Shown: one piece after another, positions 10,969 to 20,364 of the stretch
Layout: every line of letters begins with the position of its first letter
How positions within the stretch are numbered: position 1 is the first letter of the stretch
DNA from: Amylostereum areolatum
Taxonomy: Eukaryota > Basidiomycota > Agaricomycetes > Russulales > Stereaceae
Assembly: GCA_012932865.1 (NCBI GenBank)
Contig: SAXG01000036.1
Coordinates: forward strand, 124,001-188,000
Length of the DNA stretch: 64,000 nt
Reading direction: 5' to 3'
Program-made: the position numbers and the translations under genes
The notes under the pieces: model-generated
What the model saw: the letters and a program-made list of their open reading frames with translations, nothing else
Told to the model about the DNA's origin: nothing
Databases searched by the model: none

Positions 10969-13936
10969 ATGGGGCTCGACCTCGACACTCTCGGGATCTG
11001 CCTTCAAGATGACTGCAAAACGTCCGGAAAAGGCAAAAGGCACCAGTTCTGCCCAGCCACCGACCTCCTAGACGAGTCTGGCATCGACCCCAACTCTCCT
11101 TGTGACCTCTGTGGCCATGCTGCCATTTTTCACTTCACATTCCCGGTGCGTAGCTATATGTTCTTGCAATGATTTCGCTCAATGAAGTCATGCAGACTTC
11201 GACCCCTTTTACCCGACCTGATCTCCCTTCCACTTCCGCTCCTACCTCCTCTTCTTCCTTCCCCATCCCCCCCCAAAATCCCTCTTCTTCATCGAGTGGG
11301 AAACCCGAAAGCCACAGCAAAACTCATGAGGCGATGGGAAAATTTCGACAGTCAAAATACCAAGGCAATGCATGGACTGAGATGGCCAAAAAGTGGACGG
11401 AGGCTCAGGCAGGTGGATCGTTCTCCTTGGGAGGCTCATCGTCATTTGATCCATCGGCAAAGGTGCATTGGGTGTTTATCTATCAACGATGCCGTCTCAT
11501 GTTTGAATCATCTAGCACCGAGAGCAAGCGGCAGCTCAGAAAGGCAGTGACCATTGACGTGATCGCAAGCGGAACCGCAAGAAAGGGACATCCGGCAAGG
11601 AAAAGACTACAACTCCGACATCAGCAGCCAGCAAAAAAGCGAAGACAAAGGCGGTCACATTCACTATCGTGCTGATGCCCCCGACTTCGCTCATACACAA
11701 GCAACCACAGTCGATGTGTGCAAAGCCAGACCCCTCAAGGTACGTTTGGGAATGACTATCAATATAATTTCTGCTGACTATGCTTATCCGCCAGGTTTCA
11801 AGACTTAGACGATGCAATGTTTGTGCGTGAAGCCACCGTTCAAGATGACGAAGATGCCGTAGCCATTGATCAGACTATCGTCAAGCTTTTCTCTCACATC
11901 CCTGCACTTATAGCTCATGACCGTGCGGTGATGCGCAATATACACGACAAATGGACACGCGGTTGGACACCTTTGCGTGTTATCACTCGAGGCAAGGGCC
12001 GGCTTGGTCGGTTGCAGCCTCTGGACGAGATCCTGCCTGTGACATTGCAGTCTCTATTACGGTGAGAATTCTTGTGTGATCTACTACTTTTTTCGGCCAC
12101 TGATTACAAATGTCTGCTTATACTCTAGGGCTTCATCAAATACGAACATCCGTAACATCAAAGGTTATCCGAACATCCTGTTTATCGGCGTATCCAGCGG
12201 CGGTCAGGACATCCCCTACAGTGGGACCGGCACCTTGGATCTGGCCAGGGAGGATGACGACGACAATTCTAGCAGCAATGAGAGCCGTTCAGGTGGCAAC
12301 ATGGGTGATGGAGATGTAGACGACGTTGGCAGCGACAGCAATAAAGTGCGTGGTACTTGCTCTTATCTTTTAGTAACTTATTAACCCGACGAGTTAGAAA
12401 GCCGAGGACGGCACTGCACCCAACGATGACAACAAGCTGTCTGAGTCGTCTGATCCTCCTGCCGCATTCAACGAGGTGAGTCATAAAACATGTACTATAC
12501 TGGTTTGGCTATGAGCTCATCTCTTCCTCAGACACCCAGCTATGACACCAGCCACTCGGATAGCTTGGACTTGGACGAGATTGACCCGGGAACGGTCGAC
12601 AATGAATTCAACCATGGTTCCTCCACGCTGCCGAGGTCCCACGTCCTCCTGATTTGTTCTTTGCACAATATGCACGCACCGAGCGGGCCTGCAATATAGG
12701 TGTGTCCATGTCGTTTTTTTTCTGGTCTATAGCCCTCTTTCTAACAACCGATCAAGTGGCCGTTGAACGCCCCAACCAGCAACGAGTTTAGCAGCGCTAT
12801 CAAGGCTTGCGACTATCTAGACTTCACGATCGAATTTTGGTCAGGCCCCGCCATGAACACTGCCGACGTATGGACTAAAGCTGGGGAGGGACTGATCAAA
12901 AGCCTCGATTTCATCCGTGTTCTGGATCTTCGCCTTCTCGACCTTCAATTGCTTATCTCTGAGGTTGGAGACGACGAGAGAGGACATATTCTGGAAGCCA
13001 TTCTTCCAGAGATTGCATTTGGCGAGTACGGTTTGGGGCGGATAGTCCCATCGCTTTCCATTCTGTACCAGCTGGTGGCCTCACTACCTCCCAGTATGGC
13101 AACACTTCAGGCGGGACGCTGGGCGCGTCTTCTCCGGTTTTCTATGGCCCTCCGTCGTCTTGTGCATTGCTTCAAGGAGAACACGTCGCGAACACTCTAT
13201 GACCCGCTCAGCTTTCGCCTCCTGGGGCTTGAGATAGAGAAAGCGATGAAAGGCAAAAAACTTTTTGTAAGTGTCCTCTCTTTGACTGTACACGATAGGA
13301 TAGACTACACTCTTACCTGCATTTAGGACGCGACAATAGAACAATGGGAACGTCTCCTCATCACCAAATTGTCGTTCAGTACCGCATCTCCTGAAGAGAT
13401 AAAGGAGGCGTTGGACGAAGACTTTGGACATTCTTCCGATCCTTCTCTTATATGGCCGTCGGCGCTTCGTGGTGGTTCCTTTGGTCTCCCTTTCTTTTTT
13501 AGCCTCGTTATAGCGCCGTTCCTCGACCAGTTCCCTGTCGATCACGAACATTTCTCCGCTTTCTTTGCGATCTTCGACGTGTTTTCCCAAGCGCTCACAG
13601 TGAAGATACAGAGATTCTTCAAGGTACGACAGCTACCTTGTATCCAACTCGTTGCTCATATTTAATCTCTCTCTATTATCCTTCTAGAGTGGTAAAGGTC
13701 AGGCTTCCTCCAAAACACCCGATGACACCACCAAAAAGGATAAGAGAAAGCGAAGCGAAACAGACGATGCTCCAGATTCCGTCCCCGGTGATGGTGCATC
13801 TGGCAAGGAGCCACCTCCATTGCGGTGTTCTGGGAGAAAGCGTGCATGCACTGAGGCTGAGGAGTCGACTGAACAGGCAGAGGGATATGGAGAAAAGTCT
13901 GGGGGTTCGGGGTCTGCGAAGAAGTACGAGCTTTGA
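10969..13936 (+). CDS. Large multi-exon protein of unknown function with N-terminal Cys cluster
   Basis: Starts MGLDLDTLGICLQDDCK. The first exon has paired cysteines (CLQDDC, QFCPATD, SPCDLCGHAAIFHF) that could bind zinc. Later exons give a Ser/Pro/Gln-rich stretch, a segment LFSHIPALIAHDRAVMRNIH followed by RGWTPLRVI, GFIKYEHPNIRNIKGYPNIL, an acidic Asp/Ser region, then a leucine-rich helical region from about 12763 to 13620 (FWSGPAMNTADVWTKAGEGL, LLDLQLLISEVGDDERGHIL, VSPFxxF-like end). The tail is Lys/Glu-rich and ends at TGA 13934-13936. Roughly nine exons with consistent GT..AG borders suggest a real gene. I do not recognise the family. Confidence 0.55.
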
Positions 13937-13985
13937 TTTATCGCTCCCTTGATGTTGTCAATAAACAAACACTTTCACTGATAGT

Positions 13986-14819
13986 ATGCCCTCCAAAACA
14001 CCACCGCTCTTTAACCCAAGCGCGAGCGATGATGAGACGGACTTTAACATGCAAGACTTTATTGACGAGTTGGAAAAAGGCATGTCAAACGAGTTTCAAG
14101 TGCGCCCGCATCTACTAACTGTCTTAAAACACCTCTTTGTAGAAAACTTCGACCTCTGGAAGGACTGGGACAAACATGAACGACAAAAGAAAGACTCTCG
14201 AGGTAAAGTAGCATTGTTCTGATTGATGCACCTGCGTCGTTGATAGAGTCTGCTTTCTTAGAATTTGCCGGCTTGTTCAATGAGGAGCCCGCTACCGCCG
14301 AACAGCCGTCTTTCACTTCACCCATGTCACCTATGTCACCTTCTCCTCCAACAGATGCCGAGTCTTCGAGCGAACCTGACATTGAAGTTGTCTCCCCTCC
14401 CTCAACGCCATGGCCTAGCAAGCCGAAAAAGCAAAACTCGGAGGAGATAGTAGAGGCGCGGTTGCGCCGTGAAGAGGCTGAGCTGAAGGCGGCTCACAAG
14501 CTTCAGGACATCTTGGTTTGGAATGTCCTTGTCGCCAAGATCTTGGACAACTTTGAACATCCGGTCTCTGAGATACGCAATTCCTTGGTGCAAGGTATAA
14601 AATCTAAGTCTCCTCGTGAACAATTCTATGCTCTCCAACGGGTAGGAGTTCTCTGCCTTACTAACAGTGTGCACAGCATGCTTACCCTGTTTACACAAGG
14701 CTTACCATCCAGACAAGAACACCAAGAATAGGGTCGCTCGCACGGGCCATTGGGCAGCAGTATGTGAGGAAATCGCAAAGGCGTTGAACTTGAGAGCCCC
14801 ACATCGTTGTCGTAGCTAA
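13986..14819 (+). CDS. Small protein with J-domain-like HPD segment
   Basis: Starts MPSKTPPLFNPSASDDETDF, 50 bases after the stop of the previous gene on the same strand. A Ser/Pro-rich middle (TSPMSPMSPSPPTDAES) is followed by a long charged helix (SEEIVEARLRREEAELKAAH) and, across an intron at about 14642-14696, the C-terminus ALQRAYHPDKNTKN...HWAAVCEEIAKALN. The HPD tripeptide in YHPDKN, with helices on both sides, is the hallmark of DnaJ J-domains, which stimulate Hsp70 ATPase. Here it sits at the C-terminus and the preceding helix is unusual, so it is a J-like protein at best. Ends at TAA 14817-14819. Confidence 0.55.
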
Positions 14820-15041
14820 AAATGTTTATTGTCACGGGTTTATTCGTAAAGTGGCTCTCATTATGGCATAGACAAGGTAGCTATAGTATGCTAAAGGTCA
14901 ATGAATCACAGTATTGTTATTTGCTCTCAAGAAGAAGGTGAGAGAAGGACTCTCGACGAGTAGCAGACTCTGGAGTCAGTGCATGAGAGAGGACACGCGT
15001 CCGCTTATGTAAGTGTGCACTAGAGGGCACTGGACTTATAT

Positions 15042-15164
15042 GGATTACAAAGGTCGCTTAATCTGGTCCAATAGGCTCAAAATTGCAGATTTAGGACTAT
15101 CTAGGACCAGGCTATCAGACAAAAATAAGTTGAGCAAAATTGTATTAACAAAATAACGCTGGGT
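15042..15164 (+). repeat. Left terminal inverted repeat
   Basis: Begins GGATTACAAAGGTCG; contains ACAAAAATAAGTTGAGC at 15119-15135. Pairs with 31264-31384. Confidence 0.55.
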
Positions 15165-15687
15165 GTGCCGGGCTCAGAGCCCCCACTGCAGGTCATGTGA
15201 CTCCACCACTCATACTTCACTCTATACCACCATACCACCGCACTCCGCGCCCCGCCAATCTCTTTGTTTATCATTACAACCCTCACAAGTGAATCCTCCT
15301 TGCCATATCCGTCCATTCGCGCAGAAGATCGCCTGCATTGAATTCCCACCACCCGCGCGCATACTCTTCTCAGCCTGTGTCCTTCTCCACTTCTCCACCT
15401 GTGTAAGGGACGCAAGCTGGATGGCCTGCAGCAGCGATCACCACCTCTGTGTGCACGTCGAACACGGAACCGGGCTCCGAACGAACTTCTAGGCGAGTCT
15501 CGCTTCTCGCAACCGCTTCTCGCAACGGAAATGGATGGCCAACACTCACTTCGCGCTGCCCCCACTGGATCACCTTCGTGTGAGATGATCTGAACCTCGG
15601 CCAGAGGGACTCTTTCCTCCCCCATCTCATTCCTCTTCCCGACCACATCACCATCTCACCATCGACCAGTCCTTCCATGGCTCCACC

Positions 15688-16065
15688 ATGGCTCCCCCGT
15701 GTACGCCGCTTGCAATGCCGGCATCAACACCAGTGTCAACCGCTTCTACAGCCAACACAGTGTCTGCCTCTTCCGCCGTGCGCTCACCGTTCCAACACCC
15801 GGATTTCTGCAAGATCCCCTCGTGGGAGCGCGCCCGTTCGTGCAGGCGCGCTCACCCTAAGTAAGTACACATCCCCGAGCTGGACCTCATGTGCCACCTC
15901 CTCGCTAACTTCTTCTACCTTGGCGGAGCCGTCTGCCCGCTCTTCCACCGGCCCACGTTCAAGCAGGAGGTCGTGGACGGCCTCAACCTCGTTCGTGCTC
16001 CTGCTCGGTATACGGTCCGCCACCTCCAGCACATCGGCCACCACCCCTACCTTCCCACCCTCTAG
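15688..16065 (+). pseudogene. Fragment of a fungal-specific transcription factor domain
   Basis: From ATG 15688 the frame reads through a Ser/Thr-rich start, then SPFQHPDFCKIPSW, a TAA (15862-15864), and continues HIPELDLMCHLLANFFYLGG followed by AVCPLFHRPTFKQEVVDGL. The PLFHRPTF signature with the preceding xxxDL...YF helix is the start of the fungal-specific transcription factor domain (PF04082 type) found downstream of Zn2Cys6 fingers. The expected continuation is scrambled and the frame stops at TAG 16063-16065, twelve bases before the LTR of element A. No Zn2Cys6 cluster is present. It is clearly a dead fragment. Confidence 0.6.
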
Positions 16066-16076
16066 CGGGCTCACAC

Positions 16077-16497
16077 TGTCACGGATCGCTCCATTTCTTT
16101 CTTCGTTTGCAGACCTTGTACACGCGACACATCACGGCACATGACTTTCCTTCGCATCACATGCTCCAACGATGTCATTGCCCGGACTTCCGAACGGTGT
16201 TCCGCATCCTTATCTATGACATCATTGCTCCGGACTTCCGTCCTCCTCCCCATGACTCCTTTCTTATTGTTCCCCCTGCTCGCACCACTATCGCATCGCA
16301 TCGCACCATCGTTCCCACTTGTATATAAGGACAGTATCCCTTTTCCCTTTTCCTCAGACTGTCCATCTCGTCATACGGTACTGTAGCGCACGTTGCACTA
16401 CCCTAGACCCCGGCACTCTCGAATCTATTTTCTTCTCACTCCTCCCATCGTCGCGACTTAGGCGGTTCATCGGTCTCATAAACTGCGTTTCTGACAC
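16077..16497 (+). repeat. 5' LTR of element A
   Basis: 421 bp, TGTCACGG...TTTCTGACA. TATATAA at 16322-16328; the inferred RNA start AGACTGTCCA is at 16356. Confidence 0.9.
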
Positions 16498-16509
16498 CTG
16501 GACAGTCTA
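16322..16509 (+). promoter_or_regulatory. TATA box, inferred RNA start and self-primer site of element A
   Basis: TATATAA begins at 16322 and AGACTGTCCA at 16356, 34 nt further. The LTR ends at 16497; after CC comes TGGACAGTCT (16500-16509), the perfect reverse complement of AGACTGTCCA. Fits Tf1-type self-priming. Confidence 0.7.
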
Positions 16510-16510
16510 C

Positions 16511-17113
16511 CCCTACGCCTACCTCGCACCCCTCTCTCCATCTACCTCTGCCGTCTCTACGACGTTAAAAACTCCCACCACGGACCTCCCGAATGCACCG
16601 GTTTTCCTCCCGTTCAACGGAAAGCCGATCACTCCCCGCGACGACGCACCACTCCCCTACCCTTGGTCCGACGCTGTCACCGTCAACTGCCTCGTCCCCG
16701 TACAGAACCTCTGCAAGAAAGATCCCTGGACCGCACACGGCCTCAACTTCCGCATCTTCGAGTGGAGGTGGCACAAGGATCACGGTACTGTCGTCCTCGC
16801 CCTATACGTCCGGATCACTACATGCATCAACGTAGATCTCGAACGCCTTGAATTCACCCTCCACGCCCCCACCTACCACACATACCTCATCCAGGACGCC
16901 CCCAACCCGATCCTCCAAACCAGATTCACCTCCGTCTCCCAGTTTAACCGCCGGACCCCCGAATCCACCCTGCCACCAGTCCTCCGTCCCACCATCAAGG
17001 GTAAGACCCTTCGTCGCCGCCACCACGAACATAAGATCCGCCAGGCAGTAAAAGCCAGCTACCTCACCAAGAAACTCCTCGGCCGTCGCCCCATCGCGGC
17101 GGACTTCTTCTAG
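16511..17113 (+). pseudogene. ORF1 of element A (upstream of gag, start codon not found)
   Basis: The frame is open from the primer site to TAG 17111-17113 (about 200 codons) with no ATG in that frame. It contains KKDPWTAHGLNFRIFEW and a Tyr/Arg-rich stretch, ending in a basic segment (KTLRRRHHEHKIRQAVKASY) and RRPIAADFF. The KDPW..H block resembles KDPWAWHNW in ORF1 of element B, suggesting a shared N-terminal domain. It lies in the same frame as gag; after the TAG the frame stays open for 197 codons up to the gag Met. The TAG may be original or a CAG-to-TAG change. Confidence 0.5.
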
Positions 17114-18730
17114 ACCACCATCACGTCCTCCACAGCCCCTCGTCCCCCCACTCCGAACCTCCCCCCAGGCGTTTTTCGAGACTACTGTCCCGAAGAATAC
17201 TATATCCTCACCTCGCAGCAGACTAAGGAATCCGTACATTGGCTGCACGACGAACCAAACCGGCAACGTCGAGACTGGTACTTCGACGACCGCAACGAAC
17301 AACCCTACGTCGAAGAATCGGATTTTGCCACCGCTGCGGACGTTCTACAGTGCTTCCTGAACCCCCCTCCGACCAACTCGCCCCCACCCCGTCGACGTAC
17401 TGTAATCGAAGTCCCAGAAGGGATCAACCACAACAACACAACTGGGAAGTGGTACGCCTATAGACGGAACAAGAACGGAACCCCAGGACGATCAGTAGTT
17501 GAGTGGCAGCCCACTTCGTTCAGTCCCGTCCAAGATCACTGGTCGTGGCATCATAACCAGCAATTCCTCACCCCCGCCGACTTCCTTGTCGCAAAACAAG
17601 TTGAGGACGAAGTTGAAGAAGCAGAAGAACGCCGACGAGAAACCCTACGCCGCCTTGATCAAGAACTCGCCCAATCCCTCACCGTCCCCCTCCCCTTCGA
17701 CAAGATGTCCGACGCTGAATCCAAACCTGCCGTCTCCAAGCGGGAGATCGGCCCCAAGCCAAAGCCATTCAAAGGCGATAGACGCGACACCCTCCGGTTC
17801 TCCCTCGAGCTCCGCATGTTCCTGCGCGTTAACAAGGATGTTTATGCCACAGATGACGCCAAGATGATGCTCCTCCTCAGCCTGATGGAGGACGACACGG
17901 CGAAAGCCTGGGCCACACATCGCCGCATGGAACTCTTCGCCGACGAAGACGAGAAGGAAGACGCCGACACCCTCGACCCCACGCCCCCAACACTCCACTA
18001 TAGCTCCTACAAAGAGCTCTTCGAGAGGTTTGGCAAAGACTTCGTGCCCGTCGATCCGAAGATAGAGGCTCAGCGTAAGATCAACGAGCTCGCAATGACC
18101 ACCCGGGACGTCACTGACTTTATCACCGAGTTTGAGATGCTGGCAACCATGTCAGCGTACGACGACGAGGCGCTAATCCACTTTTTCAAGAAGGGACTTC
18201 AGCGTGACCTCGGCAAGCAGGTGGCCCGGTCGTACCTGTTCCCCACCAAGCTCGCGGAGTGGAAGGAGCGCGCCCGCCGCATCAACCACCAGTGGCTCGA
18301 AGAGAACCCGGAGAGGAAGAGCAGTCAGTCCAAGGGGGCTGTCGCGCTCACCTCAAACGGTTCGACCAACGACTCCTCGTCGCCCCGAGTCGGCGCCTTC
18401 ACCAACACCTCGACCCGCCCTGCAAAGCTGACGGACGACGAGCGCGCAAAGATGATGCGCGAAGGCAAGTGCTTCATGTGTCGACAAGCCGGTCACGTCT
18501 CTCGCGACTGCCCCAACCGCGACTCGAGCGCGCGACGGGTGGGCGCAGTAGAGACTGGGTCCAAGGCCCCCCCCCTGCCGACGAACACGGCTCCGTCCAC
18601 TGCGAAAGCAGCTCCCGACCCATCCAAAACCATCGCGGCGATCACTCGCCAGCTGAAGGATCTGGACGCGGAAGGCAAGGAGCAGGCAGTAGCGCTGTTG
18701 AAGGACATCCTGGAATCGCAGGATTTTTGA
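17114..18730 (+). CDS. gag: Gag of element A
   Basis: Structural protein of the retroelement particle. The frame is open from the TAG at 17113, but the first ATG in any frame is at 17705 (MSDAESKPAVSKREIG), which gives 341 residues. The capsid-like region shows FKGDRRDTLRFSLELRMFL and ELFERFGKDF...ITEFEMLA typical of retrotransposon gag. A CCHC zinc knuckle (CFMCRQAGHVSRDC) sits near residues 256-269. The protein ends ESQDF at TGA 18728-18730, embedded in GGATTTTTGA where pol continues in the -1 frame. The 197 codons before the Met include an acidic coiled-coil-like segment (VEDEVEEAEERRRETLRRLD) and may be translated by readthrough. Confidence 0.8.
   Translation, partial: TTITSSTAPRPPTPNLPPGVFRDYCPEEYYILTSQQTKESVHWLHDEPNRQRRDWYFDDRNEQPYVEESDFATAADVLQCFLNPPPTNSPPPRRRTVIEVPEGINHNNTTGKWYAYRRNKNGTPGRSVVEWQPTSFSPVQDHWSWHHNQQFLTPADFLVAKQVEDEVEEAEERRRETLRRLDQELAQSLTVPLPFDKMSDAESKPAVSKREIGPKPKPFKGDRRDTLRFSLELRMFLRVNKDVYATDDAKMMLLLSLMEDDTAKAWATHRRMELFADEDEKEDADTLDPTPPTLHYSSYKELFERFGKDFVPVDPKIEAQRKINELAMTTRDVTDFITEFEMLATMSAYDDEALIHFFKKGLQRDLGKQVARSYLFPTKLAEWKERARRINHQWLEENPERKSSQSKGAVALTSNGSTNDSSSPRVGAFTNTSTRPAKLTDDERAKMMREGKCFMCRQAGHVSRDCPNRDSSARRVGAVETGSKAPPLPTNTAPSTAKAAPDPSKTIAAITRQLKDLDAEGKEQAVALLKDILESQDF
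18722..18730 (+). other. Putative -1 frameshift site gag/pol, element A
   Basis: GATTTTTGA: gag reads GAT TTT TGA; pol reads TTT TTG AAA one base earlier. The same T5GA lies at the gag end of elements B and C. Confidence 0.55.
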
Positions 18731-19907
18731 AACGCCCCCCAGTCGCGTCGTCTGGTGGAGGCAAAGGACTTTTGGTATCATCGTCGAATCGTTTCGCTGT
18801 ATTATCATCCATGCATACCTGTGAGCAATCGTATCCCCCGTGTTTGTATCTGTCTACTGTCACCAAGAACAGGCAAACACCATCGATCACGCTCAAAGTC
18901 AAGCTGATCGGACGAGTTACCAAAAGAGAAATCGACGCAGATGCGCTGCTTGATAGCGGCGCAGAAGGAATTATCCTGAACCGAAGCTTCGTTGAACGCA
19001 AGAAGCTCACCACAAGAAAACTAGAAAACCCGTTCCCCGTGCGTAATGTGGATGGCACCGAGAACGTCATGGGCTGGGTACGCGACACAACGACCCAGCG
19101 GATCCGGATATACTCGCAAGATTCAAGGGCGTACCATGAGGAAGAAGCTGAGTTCTTCATCACCGACATCGGCGATCATGACATGATCCTTGGAACAGAC
19201 TGGCTCGACGAGCACAATCCCACCATAGACTGGCAGCGAGACCGTGTTGACATGCTCCGCTGCCCTCCCTCGTGCACTCTGTCCAAACCTCCTGTGACGA
19301 ACCTCGCAACCAAGCCACGGAAACCATCATCGGTCCAATCACAGCGTAAGGTTGAAGCAGGTAAAACCCCGAGGACACCTCTCGTCGTGGACGATCCCTT
19401 CCCAGAGCCGACATATGTGTCCTGGACCCCAGTCCCCACTTATGTTATTCCTGCATGCAGAGTCAAAGGTGTTCGCATCCGCACGGTCCATCGCTCCCCT
19501 CTACCCGCACGACTCTTCACTGAAGACGACGACGAGCGGCCCATGGTATTCCGAGACTGGGAGATCAATGGACTACGCCGCGCCGGAATCCTCCCTGAAA
19601 CCGATGGTCCTAATCCAGATGCAATACCCATCCGCGCGGGCTTTACAAAAGCGCAGGAGCTTGCAGAGCATTCAAAAGAGAACGCACGCCCGCAAACCTT
19701 TGAAGACTTAGTCCCCCCGCCGTACCGCGACTTTGCGCCTGTATTCGACAAGAAAACCTCCGAGCGACTTCCTGACCGACGGCCATGGGACCATGCTATC
19801 GACATGAAAGACGGCTTTGAACCCAAACCGTGCAAGATCTACCCCCTCTCACCGTCCGAGCAGATCGAACTTGACACCTTCCTCGACGACCACCTGAAGA
19901 AGGGCTA
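18729..19907 (+). CDS. pol: Pol of element A, N-terminal part (protease and start of RT)
   Basis: Frame -1 to gag. The aspartic protease active site is LLDSGAEGIIL, with the flap-side IGDHDMILGTDWL and HNPTIDWQ further on. The RT lead-in reads RPWDHAIDMKDGFEPKPCKI followed by YPLSPSEQ and DDHLKKGY, where the frame is cut at 19907 by insertion of element B. It resumes at 27428 with IRPSKSPQASPFF. Confidence 0.85.
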
Positions 19908-20364
19908 TGTCAGCAACGACTAGTGCGACAGCACCAAGTTACGACAAAGCTGACAGAGGAAGAGGACGACAGAGGGGAGCCGATCAGACACGGCGACAGA
20001 CAAGGGAAAGCAAGCAAAGTCGGTAGAATTGACTAGCTCGAGATAAGGAATATGTACAGCGAGAGCGAGCCTTATATACACAAGAGGAGAGAGACTTAGG
20101 TAAGCAACCAATACACGGCGATCAGTAAGCAGACCAAGTATAAGTAAGCAGTCGTATGTAAAAGAGCACAGCATGAGTCAGTATCGTACAGCATGAGTCA
20201 AGAGAAAGGAGTCAGACCCGGACCGAGATGAGTCACGTGGGTCCGGGCGGGATATAGATGAGCCGGGTCCGGGCCAAGGTGGAGCCGGACCGGTGATAAG
20301 TCGATAAGTCCTAAAGCGTGTAACCGATGTAAAGTAAAAAGAAAATTATAGACCGTTCATGACA
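19908..20364 (-). repeat. 3' LTR of element B
   Basis: 457 bp, nearly identical to the 5' LTR. Preceded on the minus strand by a polypurine tract AAGGAAGGGGTGA (20377-20365). Confidence 0.92.

Noticed and set aside
15855..15880. Intron in the transcription-factor fragment explaining the TAA
   Set aside because: A donor-like GTAAGT is present, but the only acceptor that would fit leaves an intron of about 19 bases, too short.
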